Assembly: GCF_003627815.1 (NCBI RefSeq)
Contig: NZ_CP032698.1
Location: forward strand, 6,262,001 to 6,326,000
Reading direction: 5' to 3'
Source of the DNA: Streptomyces hundungensis
GTDB taxonomy: Bacteria > Actinomycetota > Actinomycetes > Streptomycetales > Streptomycetaceae
DNA: 64,000 bases
Position 1 is the first letter of the stretch, and every line of letters starts with the position of its first letter. The position numbers and the translations under genes are program-made. Under the pieces are notes generated by a model, which did no database searches, was not told where the DNA came from, and saw nothing but the letters and a program-made list of their open reading frames with translations. Below, piece after piece: positions 8,631-20,524 of this stretch.

Positions 8631-8658
8631 GACGGCGCCACCGGGTGGCGGCGCCGTC
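8631..8658 (-). terminator. Stem-loop after the amidase gene
   Basis: GACGGCGCC at 8631-8639 pairs with GGCGCCGTC at 8650-8658, ten bases after the amidase stop codon. It probably ends the amidase transcript and insulates the trp promoter, which begins right next to it. Confidence 0.55.
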
Positions 8659-8667
8659 GGCAGGGGC

Positions 8668-10665
8668 CTAGCCGGCCGGGCTGATCTGCTGGACGTCGGC
8701 GGCCCGCACCCAGGCGATCCGGTGGTTGTACCGGATCGGGTAGAAGCTCTGGGCCCCCTTGACCAGGGTGCCGAGCGTGGTCCCGCCGTAGTAGTAGTCA
8801 CCCGCGACCGGGCCGCCCGCGGCCACATAGGCCTGGCCGGCCGGGATGGCGTACTTGGTCAGGGGCGCGGAGTTGTTGCCCTGCACCGGCACCCCGGTGC
8901 CCGCGTAGGCCGCGTCCTCGGGGTAGGAGCGCCCGTACACCTGGACCGTGTCGGAGCCCTTGGCCTTCAGGACGACCGGGGCCGACGAGTCCGGCACGCG
9001 GGAGGTGAAGCGGCCGCCCGGGTTGTGGAACCAGGCCTTCTGTCCGCCGTACCAGACGGCCGTCCACTCGCCCTGCCGGTCCGCGACGACATAGCGGCCG
9101 CCCGCGACGAGCTTGTTGGCCCAGTTCGGGCCCTCGGTCGCGATCTGCGTCCCCAGGTAGGGGTCGGCGAGCGGGGCGGCGTCGGTGGACGGGGCGGCGT
9201 ACAGATACGTGAAGTTGACGGGCTGGTCGAAGGTGGTGCGGACCTTGGTGGCCGGGTCGTAGTACGTCGTCGTGCGGGGCGTGAACGACGGGACGACCTT
9301 CACGACCTGCCCGGCCTCGGGCATCCCCCGGCCCGTGCAGTCGCGGGAGCCCAGCAGCGTCATGTAGTGGTTCCAGTCCCAGAACGGGCCCGGGTCCCAG
9401 TGCTGCCCGGCCACATAGCCGTCGAGCGGGCCCGGCACCTCGTCGTGGCCGAGGATGTGCTCGCGGTCCAGCGGGATGGAGAACCGGTCGGCCAGGTACG
9501 ACACGAGCCGGGCGGACGCGTCGTAGAGCGGCTCGCCGTACCAGCTGCCCTGCTTCATCGCGAAGCCCACGTGCTCGACGCCGAGCGCGTGCATGTTCAC
9601 CGACTTGTTGCCCGCGTGGTACGCCTCGTCCTTGGTGGCCACCACCTGGGTGACCAGACTGCCGTCGTCCTTGACGACGTAGTGCGTGCTGGCGGAGCTC
9701 TTGGGGTCCTGGAAGGTCTTGATCGTGCTGTCGTAGGAGGCCTCGGTGTCGTGGAGCACGATCTGGCGGATGGCGAAGCCGCCTTCGGGCCGATTCGCCA
9801 CGTTGTAGTTGTTCGGGTCGGCGGGCTTCACGTCGCAGTTGAGTCCGGCCGGGCACTCCGGGGCCGCCGACTGGGCCGAGGGCGTGGTGGCGGGCGCGGC
9901 CGGCTTCACCCCGGGGTCGGCGGGCAGCGCGAGGGACTGGCCGTCCTCGGTGACCCGGCGTTCGCCGGTGCGTACCGAGTCGAAGACGCGCTCGGCGAAG
10001 GCATCGGCGCCCCGGGCGTCGGGCGCCTGGCTGTAGCGCGCCACCGCCGGGTACCAGGCGCCGGGGTCGGCCGGCAGCGTGCCGGTGGCCGCGCGCTGGT
10101 AGCGGGCGAGCAGGGCGGCGCCCGCCAGGATGCTCTGCCCGGCGTCGTCGCGGACCGCGTCCACCGGCTTGCCGATCAGCCGCGCGGCCTCGTCCAGGGT
10201 GTGCAGACGCGGGTCGTCGGTGTCGACGGAGGCGGAGGGCGTGGCGAGCGGCGCCCGCCGGGCGTCGAACCTCTTCATGGCGGCCGGGTCGCCGCTCAGA
10301 TCGAGATGGGCGAGCCGCTCCTGGGCGCCGGGCCGCACCACATCGCCGGGCAGGACCCGGGTCAGGCCCATGACGTTGTACGCGCCCGAGGTGCTGGGCC
10401 GCCCGTCGTGGTCCTCCCAGCGCGTCTGACGGTAGGAGACCGCCATCAGAACGCTCTGCGGAACCTTGAACTCCTCGGCTGCGCGGGCGAATTGGGCCTG
10501 TCGGGCCGAGGGGGCCGACCCGTTGTCGCGGGTGGCCACGCCCGGCGCGGCGAGCGCCTGGGGACCGAGCGCCGTGAGGGCCAGCGCCCCGGCCAGCCCG
10601 TACCCCAGCAGCTTCCTGTTCGTGTGTATTCGCTGGATTCCGACCCTGCTTCGGCTCACGCCCAC
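8668..10665 (-). CDS. Secreted N-acetylmuramoyl-L-alanine amidase (Ami_2 type)
   Basis: A 665-residue exported protein expected to cleave the MurNAc-L-Ala bond of peptidoglycan. A Sec-type signal region covers about residues 1-42 (basic start, then LLGYGLAGALALTALGPQALA). Residues 50-240 look like an all-helical lysozyme/transglycosylase-like region. The amidase_2 domain covers about 290-430, with the zinc-binding candidates in IVLHDTEAS, YHAGN and HWDPGPFW. The C-terminal 230 residues hold Tyr/Trp-rich SH3-like segments, probably for wall binding. The GTG at 10665 has AGGTGA 8-13 bases upstream. It sits between two aromatic amino acid genes without an obvious functional link. Confidence 0.88.
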   Translation of the reverse strand: MGVSRSRVGIQRIHTNRKLLGYGLAGALALTALGPQALAAPGVATRDNGSAPSARQAQFARAAEEFKVPQSVLMAVSYRQTRWEDHDGRPSTSGAYNVMGLTRVLPGDVVRPGAQERLAHLDLSGDPAAMKRFDARRAPLATPSASVDTDDPRLHTLDEAARLIGKPVDAVRDDAGQSILAGAALLARYQRAATGTLPADPGAWYPAVARYSQAPDARGADAFAERVFDSVRTGERRVTEDGQSLALPADPGVKPAAPATTPSAQSAAPECPAGLNCDVKPADPNNYNVANRPEGGFAIRQIVLHDTEASYDSTIKTFQDPKSSASTHYVVKDDGSLVTQVVATKDEAYHAGNKSVNMHALGVEHVGFAMKQGSWYGEPLYDASARLVSYLADRFSIPLDREHILGHDEVPGPLDGYVAGQHWDPGPFWDWNHYMTLLGSRDCTGRGMPEAGQVVKVVPSFTPRTTTYYDPATKVRTTFDQPVNFTYLYAAPSTDAAPLADPYLGTQIATEGPNWANKLVAGGRYVVADRQGEWTAVWYGGQKAWFHNPGGRFTSRVPDSSAPVVLKAKGSDTVQVYGRSYPEDAAYAGTGVPVQGNNSAPLTKYAIPAGQAYVAAGGPVAGDYYYGGTTLGTLVKGAQSFYPIRYNHRIAWVRAADVQQISPAG

Positions 10666-10738
10666 CCCTGGTCACCTTTGTCCGGATTGCATGACGGCGG
10701 TGAGATTACCGGGGATGATCATGAACAGGTGCGGCTGA

Positions 10739-12178
<1,440 letters not shown>

Positions 12179-12211
12179 GCCCGGCGGCCGGCAGACGGCG
12201 TACGCACAGCG

Positions 12212-12244
12212 GTGGGGCGCGGATCCATGTGATCCGCGCCCCAC
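12212..12244 (+). terminator. Intrinsic-type terminator of DAHP synthase
   Basis: GTGGGGCGCGGATC at 12212-12225 and GATCCGCGCCCCAC at 12231-12244 form a perfect 14-base-pair stem with a CATGT loop, 33 bases after the stop codon. There is no U-run, which is usual for Streptomyces terminators. Confidence 0.75.
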
Positions 12245-12281
12245 TGGCGTATCCGGTCTTCTCCGTACCCGGGCCGACAGG

Positions 12282-12300
12282 TAAGGTTAGGGTTGCCTCA
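12282..12300 (+). promoter_or_regulatory. Iron box (DmdR/IdeR-type operator) before the ferredoxin gene
   Basis: TAAGGTTAGGGTTGCCTCA matches the 19-base actinobacterial iron box TWAGGTTAGSCTNNCCTWA at all but two or three defined positions. The left arm is perfect. It lies 75 bases before the GTG of the bacterioferritin-associated ferredoxin gene. An iron-loaded DmdR/IdeR repressor would turn the gene off in iron-rich cells, which fits a role in releasing stored iron. Confidence 0.65.
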
Positions 12301-12374
12301 CCGACGGAGCGGGACACGGCCGATCGGGAAGGGCCTCATTCGACCCCCGTCGTTCCCCCCGGGAGGTGAACCGC

Positions 12375-12623
12375 GTGTACGTATGCAACTGCTTCGGTGT
12401 CACCGAGGAGCAGGTCAAGAAGCACGCGGAGGGCGGTGCCTGCACCCCCCGCCAGATAGCTTCCGCCTCCAAGGCCGGCACCGACTGCGGTTCGTGCGTG
12501 CGCCGCATCCAGTCGCTGCTCGGACGCGGCGCCTGCCCCCGGCGCGAGCTGGTGGAACAGGGCCGGCCCGCGCTCACCGCCGTGGCCCCCGAGTTCGCGC
12601 CCGTCCTCGACGACGCCGCCTGA
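12375..12623 (+). CDS. bfd: Bacterioferritin-associated [2Fe-2S] ferredoxin
   Basis: A small protein (82 residues) expected to donate electrons to bacterioferritin so that stored ferric iron is reduced and released. The BFD-like [2Fe-2S] ligand pattern is visible: Cys-Asn-Cys in VYVCNCFGVTE and the Cys pair in TDCGSC, about 30 residues later. The GTG at 12375 is used because GGGAGGTGA ends five bases before it; an earlier GTG at 12366 falls within that ribosome site. It is convergent with bfr with 19 bases between the stops, and is preceded by an iron box. Confidence 0.9.
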   Translation: MYVCNCFGVTEEQVKKHAEGGACTPRQIASASKAGTDCGSCVRRIQSLLGRGACPRRELVEQGRPALTAVAPEFAPVLDDAA

Positions 12624-12642
12624 GGCCGCGGCCCCGCCGTCC

Positions 12643-13122
12643 CTAGCTCTCGGGCTGCTCGATGAGCTGCGCGATGTAGAGCGGCTCCCCGAGCTTCTCG
12701 ACCAGCTCCAGCTGGGTGTCGAGGTAGTCGATGTGGTGCTCCTCGTCGGCCAGGATCGACTCGAAGATGTTCGCCGACGTGATGTCGCCCTTGGCCCGCA
12801 TCACCTCGATGCCCCGCTTGAGGCGGTCGATCGCCTCGACCTCGATCTGCCGGTCCGCCTGGAACATCTCGGTGACCGTCTGCCCGATGCGCACGTGGAA
12901 GAGGCGCTGGAAGTTCGGCAGACCGTCCAGGAACAGGATCCGGTCGGTCAGCACCTCCGCGTGCTTCATCTCGTCGATCGACTCATGACGCGTGTACTTG
13001 GCCAGCTTCGTCCAGCCGAAGTTGGCCTGCATCGCGCTGTGCAGCCAGTACTGGTTGATCGCCGTCAGCTCGGCACTCAGCTGCTCATTCAGGAATTCGA
13101 TGACCTCGGGGTCGCCCTGCAT
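12643..13122 (-). CDS. bfr: Bacterioferritin
   Basis: A 159-residue haem-binding ferritin that oxidises and stores iron in a 24-subunit shell. All ferroxidase ligands are present at the usual numbers: Glu18, Glu51, His54, Glu94, Glu127 and His130. Met52, the haem ligand shared by two subunits, is also present. The ATG at 13122 has GGAAGGAG at the right spacing and is preferred over an in-frame ATG at 13140, which overlaps that site. It pairs functionally with the convergent ferredoxin gene. Confidence 0.97.
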   Translation of the reverse strand: MQGDPEVIEFLNEQLSAELTAINQYWLHSAMQANFGWTKLAKYTRHESIDEMKHAEVLTDRILFLDGLPNFQRLFHVRIGQTVTEMFQADRQIEVEAIDRLKRGIEVMRAKGDITSANIFESILADEEHHIDYLDTQLELVEKLGEPLYIAQLIEQPES

Positions 13123-13275
13123 CGCAGAGGCTCCTTCCAAGCGGTAACTGGGCAGGTTTCGCGCATCCTCGCACCGTGATCAGGGACCGTCCAGTAAGTG
13201 CATGCTTAGTAGGAGTTGCCCGAATCGGGACGTCCCTGGTCAACACCACCCCCCGGGGTCTGTCACCATGGAGTC

Positions 13276-13908
13276 ATGGGTCAGCCGGAGAGCCGGGAGC
13301 GGCAGGGAGCAGCGCAGTCGGAGCTTCCGCCGGGTCAGCGCCTCCAGCGCGGGTGGCCGGTGACCCACTACGGCCCGGTGCCCAAGTTCAAGCCGGAGCG
13401 CTGGGAGTTCCGGGTCTTCGGGGCCACCGCCGACGGCGACAAGCACTGCTGGAACCACGAGGAGTTCTCGGCGCTGCCGTTCGAGACCGTCGTCGCCGAC
13501 CTGCACTGCGTCACCAAGTTCTCGATGCTCGGGGCCGAATGGGGCGGGGTCGCCACCCGCACGATCGTCGAACTCGCGCCGCCCGCACCCGAGGTCACCC
13601 ATGTGATGGTGTGGGCCGAATACGGCTTCAGCTCCAATCTGCGCCTGGCCGACTTCCTCTCCGACCAGACCCTGTTCGCCACCCACAACGGCGGCGAACT
13701 CCTCACCGCCGAACACGGCTTCCCGCTGCGCCTGGTGGTGCCGCACCTCTACGCCTGGAAGGGCCCCAAGTGGGTCCGCGGCATCGAGTACATGACCGCC
13801 GACCGCCGTGGCTTCTGGGAGGAGCGGGGTTACCACAACATCGGTGACCCCTGGCGCGAGCAGCGCTACTCCTACCAGGAGGAGCCCGGGGACGGCCCCG
13901 AGCTCTGA
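13276..13908 (+). CDS. Molybdopterin-dependent sulfite-oxidase-like oxidoreductase
   Basis: A 210-residue oxidoreductase consisting of a single molybdopterin-binding domain of the sulfite oxidase type. The Cys in LHCVTKFSMLGAEWGG (about residue 77) is the expected molybdenum ligand. Conserved GGELLTAEHGFPLRLVVPHLYAWKGPKWVRGI follows. There is no signal peptide, haem domain or dimerisation domain, so it is a cytoplasmic short form like those annotated as sulfite oxidase-like in actinobacteria. The substrate and partner are unknown. The ATG at 13276 fits family proteins, although no well-spaced ribosome site is seen. Confidence 0.85.
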   Translation: MGQPESRERQGAAQSELPPGQRLQRGWPVTHYGPVPKFKPERWEFRVFGATADGDKHCWNHEEFSALPFETVVADLHCVTKFSMLGAEWGGVATRTIVELAPPAPEVTHVMVWAEYGFSSNLRLADFLSDQTLFATHNGGELLTAEHGFPLRLVVPHLYAWKGPKWVRGIEYMTADRRGFWEERGYHNIGDPWREQRYSYQEEPGDGPEL

Positions 13909-13926
13909 GTCCGTCGGCGGGACGAC

Positions 13927-14778
13927 CTACGGCCGCAGGGACTTGAGCCGGGCCACGTCCGCCGCGTTGCCCTCCTTGCCGCCGGGCGTCTCGATGACCA
14001 GCGGTACGCCCTCGGTCGCCGGATGCCCGAGCAGCTCACGGAACGGCTCCTGGCCGATGTGTCCCGAGCCAATGTTCTCGTGACGGTCCTTGTGTGCGCC
14101 GGCCACATCCTTGGAGTCATTGGCGTGGATCAGCTTCAGCCGGCCCTCGCCGACCGTCTCCACCAGGAGGTCCAGGGTCTGCTTCATCCCGCCGGGCCCC
14201 GCCACATCGTGGCCGGCCGCGTAGATGTGACAGGTGTCGAGACAGATCCCCAGCTTGGGGTGGGCGTCCAGGGCCTCGAAGTAGGGGCCGAAGTCCCAGG
14301 TGCGCGAGCACAGGGACGAACCCTGCCCGGCGGTCGACTCCAGGAGCAGGAACGGGTCGTCGTCGTGGGTGAGTTCGTCCAGGAGCGGCAGCAGACGCGC
14401 CCGCACCTGGGCGAGTGCCTCCTTGCGGGTGCGTCCGCCGGTCGCCGAGCCGGTGTGCACGACCACGCCGAGCGCGCCGATCGCACGGCCCCGGCGCAGT
14501 GAGTGCCGCAGCGACTCCACCGACCGCTCCACCGTCGCCTCCGTGCCGGAGCCGAAGTTGATCAGGTACGGGGCGTGGACGTACGCCGGGATCGAGGCCT
14601 CGGCACACTCGGCCCGGAACCGTTCGTCCTGGGCCGGGTTGCCGGCGGGGGTGGCCCAGCCGCGCGGATTGGCCACGAAGACCTGGACGGTCTCGGCGCC
14701 GATGTCGCGCGCGAAGGCGAGCCCGGTCGTGGCGAGGCCGCCGGCCACGGGGACATGGCCGCCGATGGGGTTGCGCAT
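13927..14778 (-). CDS. nfo: Deoxyribonuclease IV (AP endonuclease)
   Basis: A 283-residue TIM-barrel endonuclease of the AP2Ec family that cuts DNA at abasic sites. Expected zinc-binding segments are visible: VYVHAPYLINFGSG-like text near residue 65, GVVVHTGSA, LLLESTAGQG, LDTCHIYAAGHD, LIHANDSKD with HKDRHENIG, and a final VIETPG. The ATG at 14778 lies 11 bases after the kinase stop codon, so it is likely read from the kinase transcript. It converges on the sulfite-oxidase-like gene, leaving 18 bases between stops. Confidence 0.92.
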   Translation of the reverse strand: MRNPIGGHVPVAGGLATTGLAFARDIGAETVQVFVANPRGWATPAGNPAQDERFRAECAEASIPAYVHAPYLINFGSGTEATVERSVESLRHSLRRGRAIGALGVVVHTGSATGGRTRKEALAQVRARLLPLLDELTHDDDPFLLLESTAGQGSSLCSRTWDFGPYFEALDAHPKLGICLDTCHIYAAGHDVAGPGGMKQTLDLLVETVGEGRLKLIHANDSKDVAGAHKDRHENIGSGHIGQEPFRELLGHPATEGVPLVIETPGGKEGNAADVARLKSLRP

Positions 14779-14789
14779 GGGGTGGCTAC

Positions 14790-16796
14790 CTACAGTCCCT
14801 TGGTGGTGATGGTGATGGTGGAGCCCTCGGGGGCCTGCGCACCGGCGGCCACGGACTGACTGGACACCTCGTCGCTCAGGAACGGGAAGCTGCGGTCGAC
14901 CTTCACCTTGAAGCCGGCCGCCTCCAGCGCCTTCTGGGCGTCGGACGCCTTCTGCCCGGTCACCTTGGGCACGGTCACCGGCCGGGGCCCCTTGGACACG
15001 GTCAGGGTGACGCTGTCGCCCTTGGCCAGGCGCGCGTGCTCGGCGGCCGACTGGGCCGCGACCTTGCCCGCGTCCTGGGGCGAGTTGACCTGTTCGGGCG
15101 CGACGGTGACCTTGAGGCCCGCGTCCTGGAGGGCGGCCGTGGCGTCGGCCACCGAGTCGCCGACGACCCCGGGCACCTCGACGGGGGCGCCCTTGCTGAG
15201 GACGAGCGCGACGGCGGTGTCCGTGTGGCGCTTGACGCCGGCGGGCGGGTCGGTGCGGATCACCGCGCCCTGCTCGACGTCGTCGCTGAACTCGCTGGAG
15301 GTGTCGCCGGGCGCGAAGCCCGCCTTGCGCAGCTCGTCCCTGGCCTTCTCCAGCGCCATTCCGTTCAGTTGGGGCACCTGTGCGGTCTCGGGGCCGCGCG
15401 AGACGACCAGCGTCACCGAGCCGTTGCCGCGGATGCGGGCGCCGGTGGCCGGGTCGGTCGAGACGACCTGGCCCCGCTCGACGGTGTCGCTGAACTGCCG
15501 GTCGACCTTCTCGACGCCGAGGCCCGCGTCGAGAAGCTTCTTCTTCGCCGCGTCCTCGCTCTGCCCGATGAGGGCCGGAACGTGGGTGAACTGCCCGGAG
15601 TTGATGTACCAGACGCCCGCGCCGACGCCGAAGACGAGCAGCAGCGCGGTCACCAGGGCGATGAGGCCGCGCCGGTTGTTCAGGCGGCTTCGCACCGCGC
15701 GCCGCGGCGGCTCGGGCTCGTCCTCGATGCGCTGCGGCATGATCAGCCGGCTGGTGTGCTGGACGGGCCCGTCGCTCCTCAGCCGGGTCGTGCGGTGGGC
15801 GCCGGTCTCGGGCACGGCGTCCTGCGGCAGCCGCACGGCGGCGGCCCCGGCCGGGGTGGGCAGGGCGCGCGGGATCACGCTCGTACGGTCCTCGGCGCCG
15901 GCCCGGCCGGAGCCGGAGCGGGCGCCCGGCGGGACGGCGTCCAGCTGTTCCTCGTCCAGGGCCGCGCGGGCCACGAGGGTCTGCGCGAGCAGGGCCACCG
16001 CGTCGTCGGGGCGGACGTCGGGGTTGCGGGCGGTCGCCGAGGCGACCAGCTCGTCCAGCTCCAGGGCGAGCCCGGGCACGGCCGCGGACGGCGCGGGCAC
16101 CCCCTCGTGGAGGTGGGCGTAGAGGATCTGGGCGGGGGTGTCCCCGCCGTGCGGCTTGGCGCCGGTGAGCATCTCGTACAGGACGACCCCGCACGCGTAC
16201 ACGTCGGCGCGGGTGTCCGCGGTGCCGTGCTCGATCTGCTCGGGCGCGAGGTAGGAGACCGTGCCGAGGACCGAGCCGGTGCTGCTCGTCACCGAGTCCA
16301 CGGCCCTGACCAGGCCGAAGTCGGCGACCTTGACCCGGCCGTCGTCGCCGATCAGGACGTTCTCGGGCTTCATGTCCCGGTGGACGAAGCCGGCCCGGTG
16401 GGCCGCGCCGAGCGCCGCGAGCACCGGCTCCAGGATGTCGAGGGCCGCGCGCGGCTGGAGCGCTCCGCGCTCGCGCAGCACATCACGCAGGGTGCACCCC
16501 GCGACGTACTCCATCGCGAGATAGACGTACTGGTCCTGGGCGCCCTGGTCGAAGACGCCGACCACATTGGGGTGCGCGAGCCGGGCGACCGACTTGGCCT
16601 CCCGGATGAAACGCTCCACGAAGGAGGCGTCGGCGGCGAGCGCCGGATGCATCACCTTGAGGGCGAGGACGCGGTCGAGACGGGTGTCGACGGCCCGGTA
16701 GACCGTGGCCATACCGCCGACGGCGATGCGCGCGTCGACGCGGTAGCGGCCGTCGAGCACCTGCCCGACGAGGGGGTCATGAAGGGTCGTATCCAC
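14790..16796 (-). CDS. PASTA-domain Ser/Thr protein kinase (PknB type)
   Basis: A 668-residue membrane kinase that senses peptidoglycan and phosphorylates cytoplasmic targets. The kinase domain covers about residues 17-275, with IAVGGMATVYRA, the catalytic Lys in LALKVMH, HRDMKPENVL, and DFG then SYLAPEQ. A linker is followed by one membrane helix (GLIALVTALLLVFGVGAGVWYI, about 375-397) and four extracellular PASTA repeats ending in KGPxxxxVPxVxG-type junctions. The GTG at 16796 lacks a ribosome site but has TAAACT seven bases upstream, so the mRNA is probably leaderless. It may correspond to PkaF of S. coelicolor; that name is from memory. The Rv2175c-like protein at 21.2 kb belongs to a family with a known kinase substrate. 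Confidence 0.94.
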   Translation of the reverse strand: MDTTLHDPLVGQVLDGRYRVDARIAVGGMATVYRAVDTRLDRVLALKVMHPALAADASFVERFIREAKSVARLAHPNVVGVFDQGAQDQYVYLAMEYVAGCTLRDVLRERGALQPRAALDILEPVLAALGAAHRAGFVHRDMKPENVLIGDDGRVKVADFGLVRAVDSVTSSTGSVLGTVSYLAPEQIEHGTADTRADVYACGVVLYEMLTGAKPHGGDTPAQILYAHLHEGVPAPSAAVPGLALELDELVASATARNPDVRPDDAVALLAQTLVARAALDEEQLDAVPPGARSGSGRAGAEDRTSVIPRALPTPAGAAAVRLPQDAVPETGAHRTTRLRSDGPVQHTSRLIMPQRIEDEPEPPRRAVRSRLNNRRGLIALVTALLLVFGVGAGVWYINSGQFTHVPALIGQSEDAAKKKLLDAGLGVEKVDRQFSDTVERGQVVSTDPATGARIRGNGSVTLVVSRGPETAQVPQLNGMALEKARDELRKAGFAPGDTSSEFSDDVEQGAVIRTDPPAGVKRHTDTAVALVLSKGAPVEVPGVVGDSVADATAALQDAGLKVTVAPEQVNSPQDAGKVAAQSAAEHARLAKGDSVTLTVSKGPRPVTVPKVTGQKASDAQKALEAAGFKVKVDRSFPFLSDEVSSQSVAAGAQAPEGSTITITTKGL

Positions 16797-16803
16797 GCAG
16801 GAG

Positions 16804-16809
16804 AGTTTA
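16804..16809 (-). promoter_or_regulatory. -10 box of the PASTA kinase gene
   Basis: TAAACT on the minus strand ends seven bases before the GTG start at 16796. GTGAAG, 18 bases further upstream, could be the -35 box. The arrangement predicts a leaderless transcript. Confidence 0.5.
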
Positions 16810-16884
16810 CGAGCGCCGTCCGGCCCCCTTCACGCCGCGGGCGCGGTGGGGGCCGGACTGAAGCCGAGCTGTGACGCGGACCCG

Positions 16885-19060
<2,176 letters not shown>

Positions 19061-19067
19061 GGGCGTC

Positions 19068-19172
19068 CAGCCCCTCCCTTCGCCGGCATGACCCGGATCA
19101 GGTTCGTACGGTCGGAGGCCGCCCAGCCTCCCTCTCAGCCCGGTGCGTCCGGGCTCCCGCGAGTGCTTTACG
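19068..19172 (-). ncRNA. TPP riboswitch (THI element) of the thi operon
   Basis: On the minus strand the leader contains GGGCTGAGAGGGAGG and, about 30 bases later, ACCTGATCCGGGTCATGCCG and GGCGAAGGGAGGGG. These are the conserved core of the thiamine pyrophosphate riboswitch. P1-forming arms lie around 19160 and 19075. The GGGAGGGG at the 3' end overlaps the ribosome site region of thiO, which suggests translational control, as is usual in actinobacteria. TATGGT at 19184-19179 is a plausible -10 box for the transcript. Confidence 0.93.
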
Positions 19173-19255
19173 CCAGCCACCATAGCCCGAGCCGTCGGCC
19201 CGCAGTAAGGGAGCGTCCGGGTGGCCGGGGGGCGGGCGCGCGGCCCCCGGCCCTT

Positions 19256-19274
19256 ACCTGACGATCAGTCAGGT
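19256..19274 (+). promoter_or_regulatory. TetR-type palindromic operator before the flavoprotein gene
   Basis: ACCTGACGATCAGTCAGGT is a perfect inverted repeat: seven-base arms with a five-base centre. It occupies the place of the -35 box of a promoter whose -10 box would be TATGGT at 19278-19283. That hexamer ends six bases before the GTG at 19290. Palindromes with CTGAC/GTCAG arms are typical of TetR-family operators. No regulator gene lies beside it, so the repressor must be encoded elsewhere. Confidence 0.6.
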
Positions 19275-19289
19275 GCTTATGGTGACCGG

Positions 19290-20513
19290 GTGAGCGAACA
19301 GCAGACGCATTCCGAAACGCGGCACGTGGTCGTCGTCGGCGCGGGCATGGCCGGCGTCCAGACCGCGGTGGCCCTGCGCGAACAGGGCTTCACCGGAGCC
19401 ATCACCCTCATCGGCGCCGAGCCCCACCAGCCCTACGACCGGCCGCCGCTGTCCAAAGCGGTGCTGCTCGGCACGTCCGAGGGCTCGGCCTTCGAGGTGG
19501 ACTTCGAAGCGCTCGGCGTGGAGCTGCGCCTGGGCCTCGAGGTCACCGGGGTGCGGCCGGCCGAGCACCGCGTGGTGACCGAGGCGGGCGAGGTCGGCTA
19601 CGACACCCTCGTCATCGCCACCGGAGCCGAACCGCTCACGCTGCCCGGCAGCGGGGGAGTGCCCGGCGTCCATCTGCTGCGCACCCTGGACGACGCCCGG
19701 CGCCTGCGCCCGGTCCTCGACCAGCGGCACCGGATCGTGGTGGTGGGGGCCGGGTGGATCGGCGCGGAGTTCGCCACCGCCGCGCGCGACGCGGGCTGCG
19801 AGGTCACCGTCGTGGAGGCCGCCGACCGCCCGCTGGCCGGGGTGCTCCCCGCCGAGGTCTCGGCCCCCATGGCCACCTGGTACGCCGAGTGCGGCGCCGA
19901 ACTGATCACCGGGGCCCGGGTCCGGGCGGTCGAGCCGGGCGAGGTGCTGCTCGCCGACGACCGCCGGCTGCCCGCCGACGCGGTGGTCATCGGCATCGGC
20001 GCCCGCCCCGCGACGGGGTGGCTGGCCGGCTCGGACATCGCGCTCGGCCCCGAGGGCGCGATCACGGCCGACGCCCGCCTGCGCACCTCGCTGCCCGACG
20101 TGTACGCGGTGGGCGACTGCGCCTCCTTCCCCTCGGCCCGCTTCGGCGAACGGCTGCTGGTCCACCACTGGGACAACGCCTTGCAGGGGCCGCGCACGGT
20201 CGCCGCGGACATCGTGGGCGAGGCGCCCACCGACTATGACCCGGTCCCGTACTTCTGGTCCGAGCAGTTCGGGCGCTTCGTCCAGTACGCGGGCCACCAC
20301 ACGGACGCCGACGAGCTGATCCACCGCGGTGATCCCTCCTCGACCCCCTGGTCCGTCTGCTGGCTCAGGGACGGCGCGCTGGTCGCGATCCTCGCGGTGG
20401 GCCGTCCCCGAGACCTGGCCCAGGCCCGCAAACTGATCGCATCCGCGGCGCCGATGGCCCCCGCGAAGGTGGCGGACCCGGGAACCCCTCTGAAGTCAGC
20501 GACCCTGCCGTAG
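19290..20513 (+). CDS. FAD-dependent oxidoreductase, ferredoxin reductase type
   Basis: A 407-residue flavoprotein of the Rieske-type ferredoxin reductase group (BphA4/PdR-like). The FAD motif VVVVGAGMAGVQTAVALRE is at about residues 13-31, PYDRPPLSK at about 51-59, and the NAD motif VVVGAGWIGAEFATAARDAG at about 151-170. The second FAD motif VYAVGDCASF and the WSEQFGRFVQYAG segment follow. It would pass electrons from NAD(P)H to a ferredoxin, perhaps for a cytochrome P450, but no such partner is adjacent. The GTG start has no ribosome site and TATGGT lies six bases before it, so it is probably leaderless and controlled by the palindrome at 19256-19274. Confidence 0.9.
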   Translation: MSEQQTHSETRHVVVVGAGMAGVQTAVALREQGFTGAITLIGAEPHQPYDRPPLSKAVLLGTSEGSAFEVDFEALGVELRLGLEVTGVRPAEHRVVTEAGEVGYDTLVIATGAEPLTLPGSGGVPGVHLLRTLDDARRLRPVLDQRHRIVVVGAGWIGAEFATAARDAGCEVTVVEAADRPLAGVLPAEVSAPMATWYAECGAELITGARVRAVEPGEVLLADDRRLPADAVVIGIGARPATGWLAGSDIALGPEGAITADARLRTSLPDVYAVGDCASFPSARFGERLLVHHWDNALQGPRTVAADIVGEAPTDYDPVPYFWSEQFGRFVQYAGHHTDADELIHRGDPSSTPWSVCWLRDGALVAILAVGRPRDLAQARKLIASAAPMAPAKVADPGTPLKSATLP

Positions 20514-20524
20514 GTGCAAGTCCC

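Noticed and set aside
14800..14825. Run of GGTGAT/GGTGGT triplets resembling a His tag in one frame
   Set aside because: In the real frame it encodes the Thr/Ile-rich end of the PASTA kinase (STITITTKGL).
13927..16194. Continuous minus-strand frame that joins nfo to an upstream stretch
   Set aside because: The upstream part is the PASTA kinase read in the wrong frame. The nfo protein begins at the ATG at 14778.
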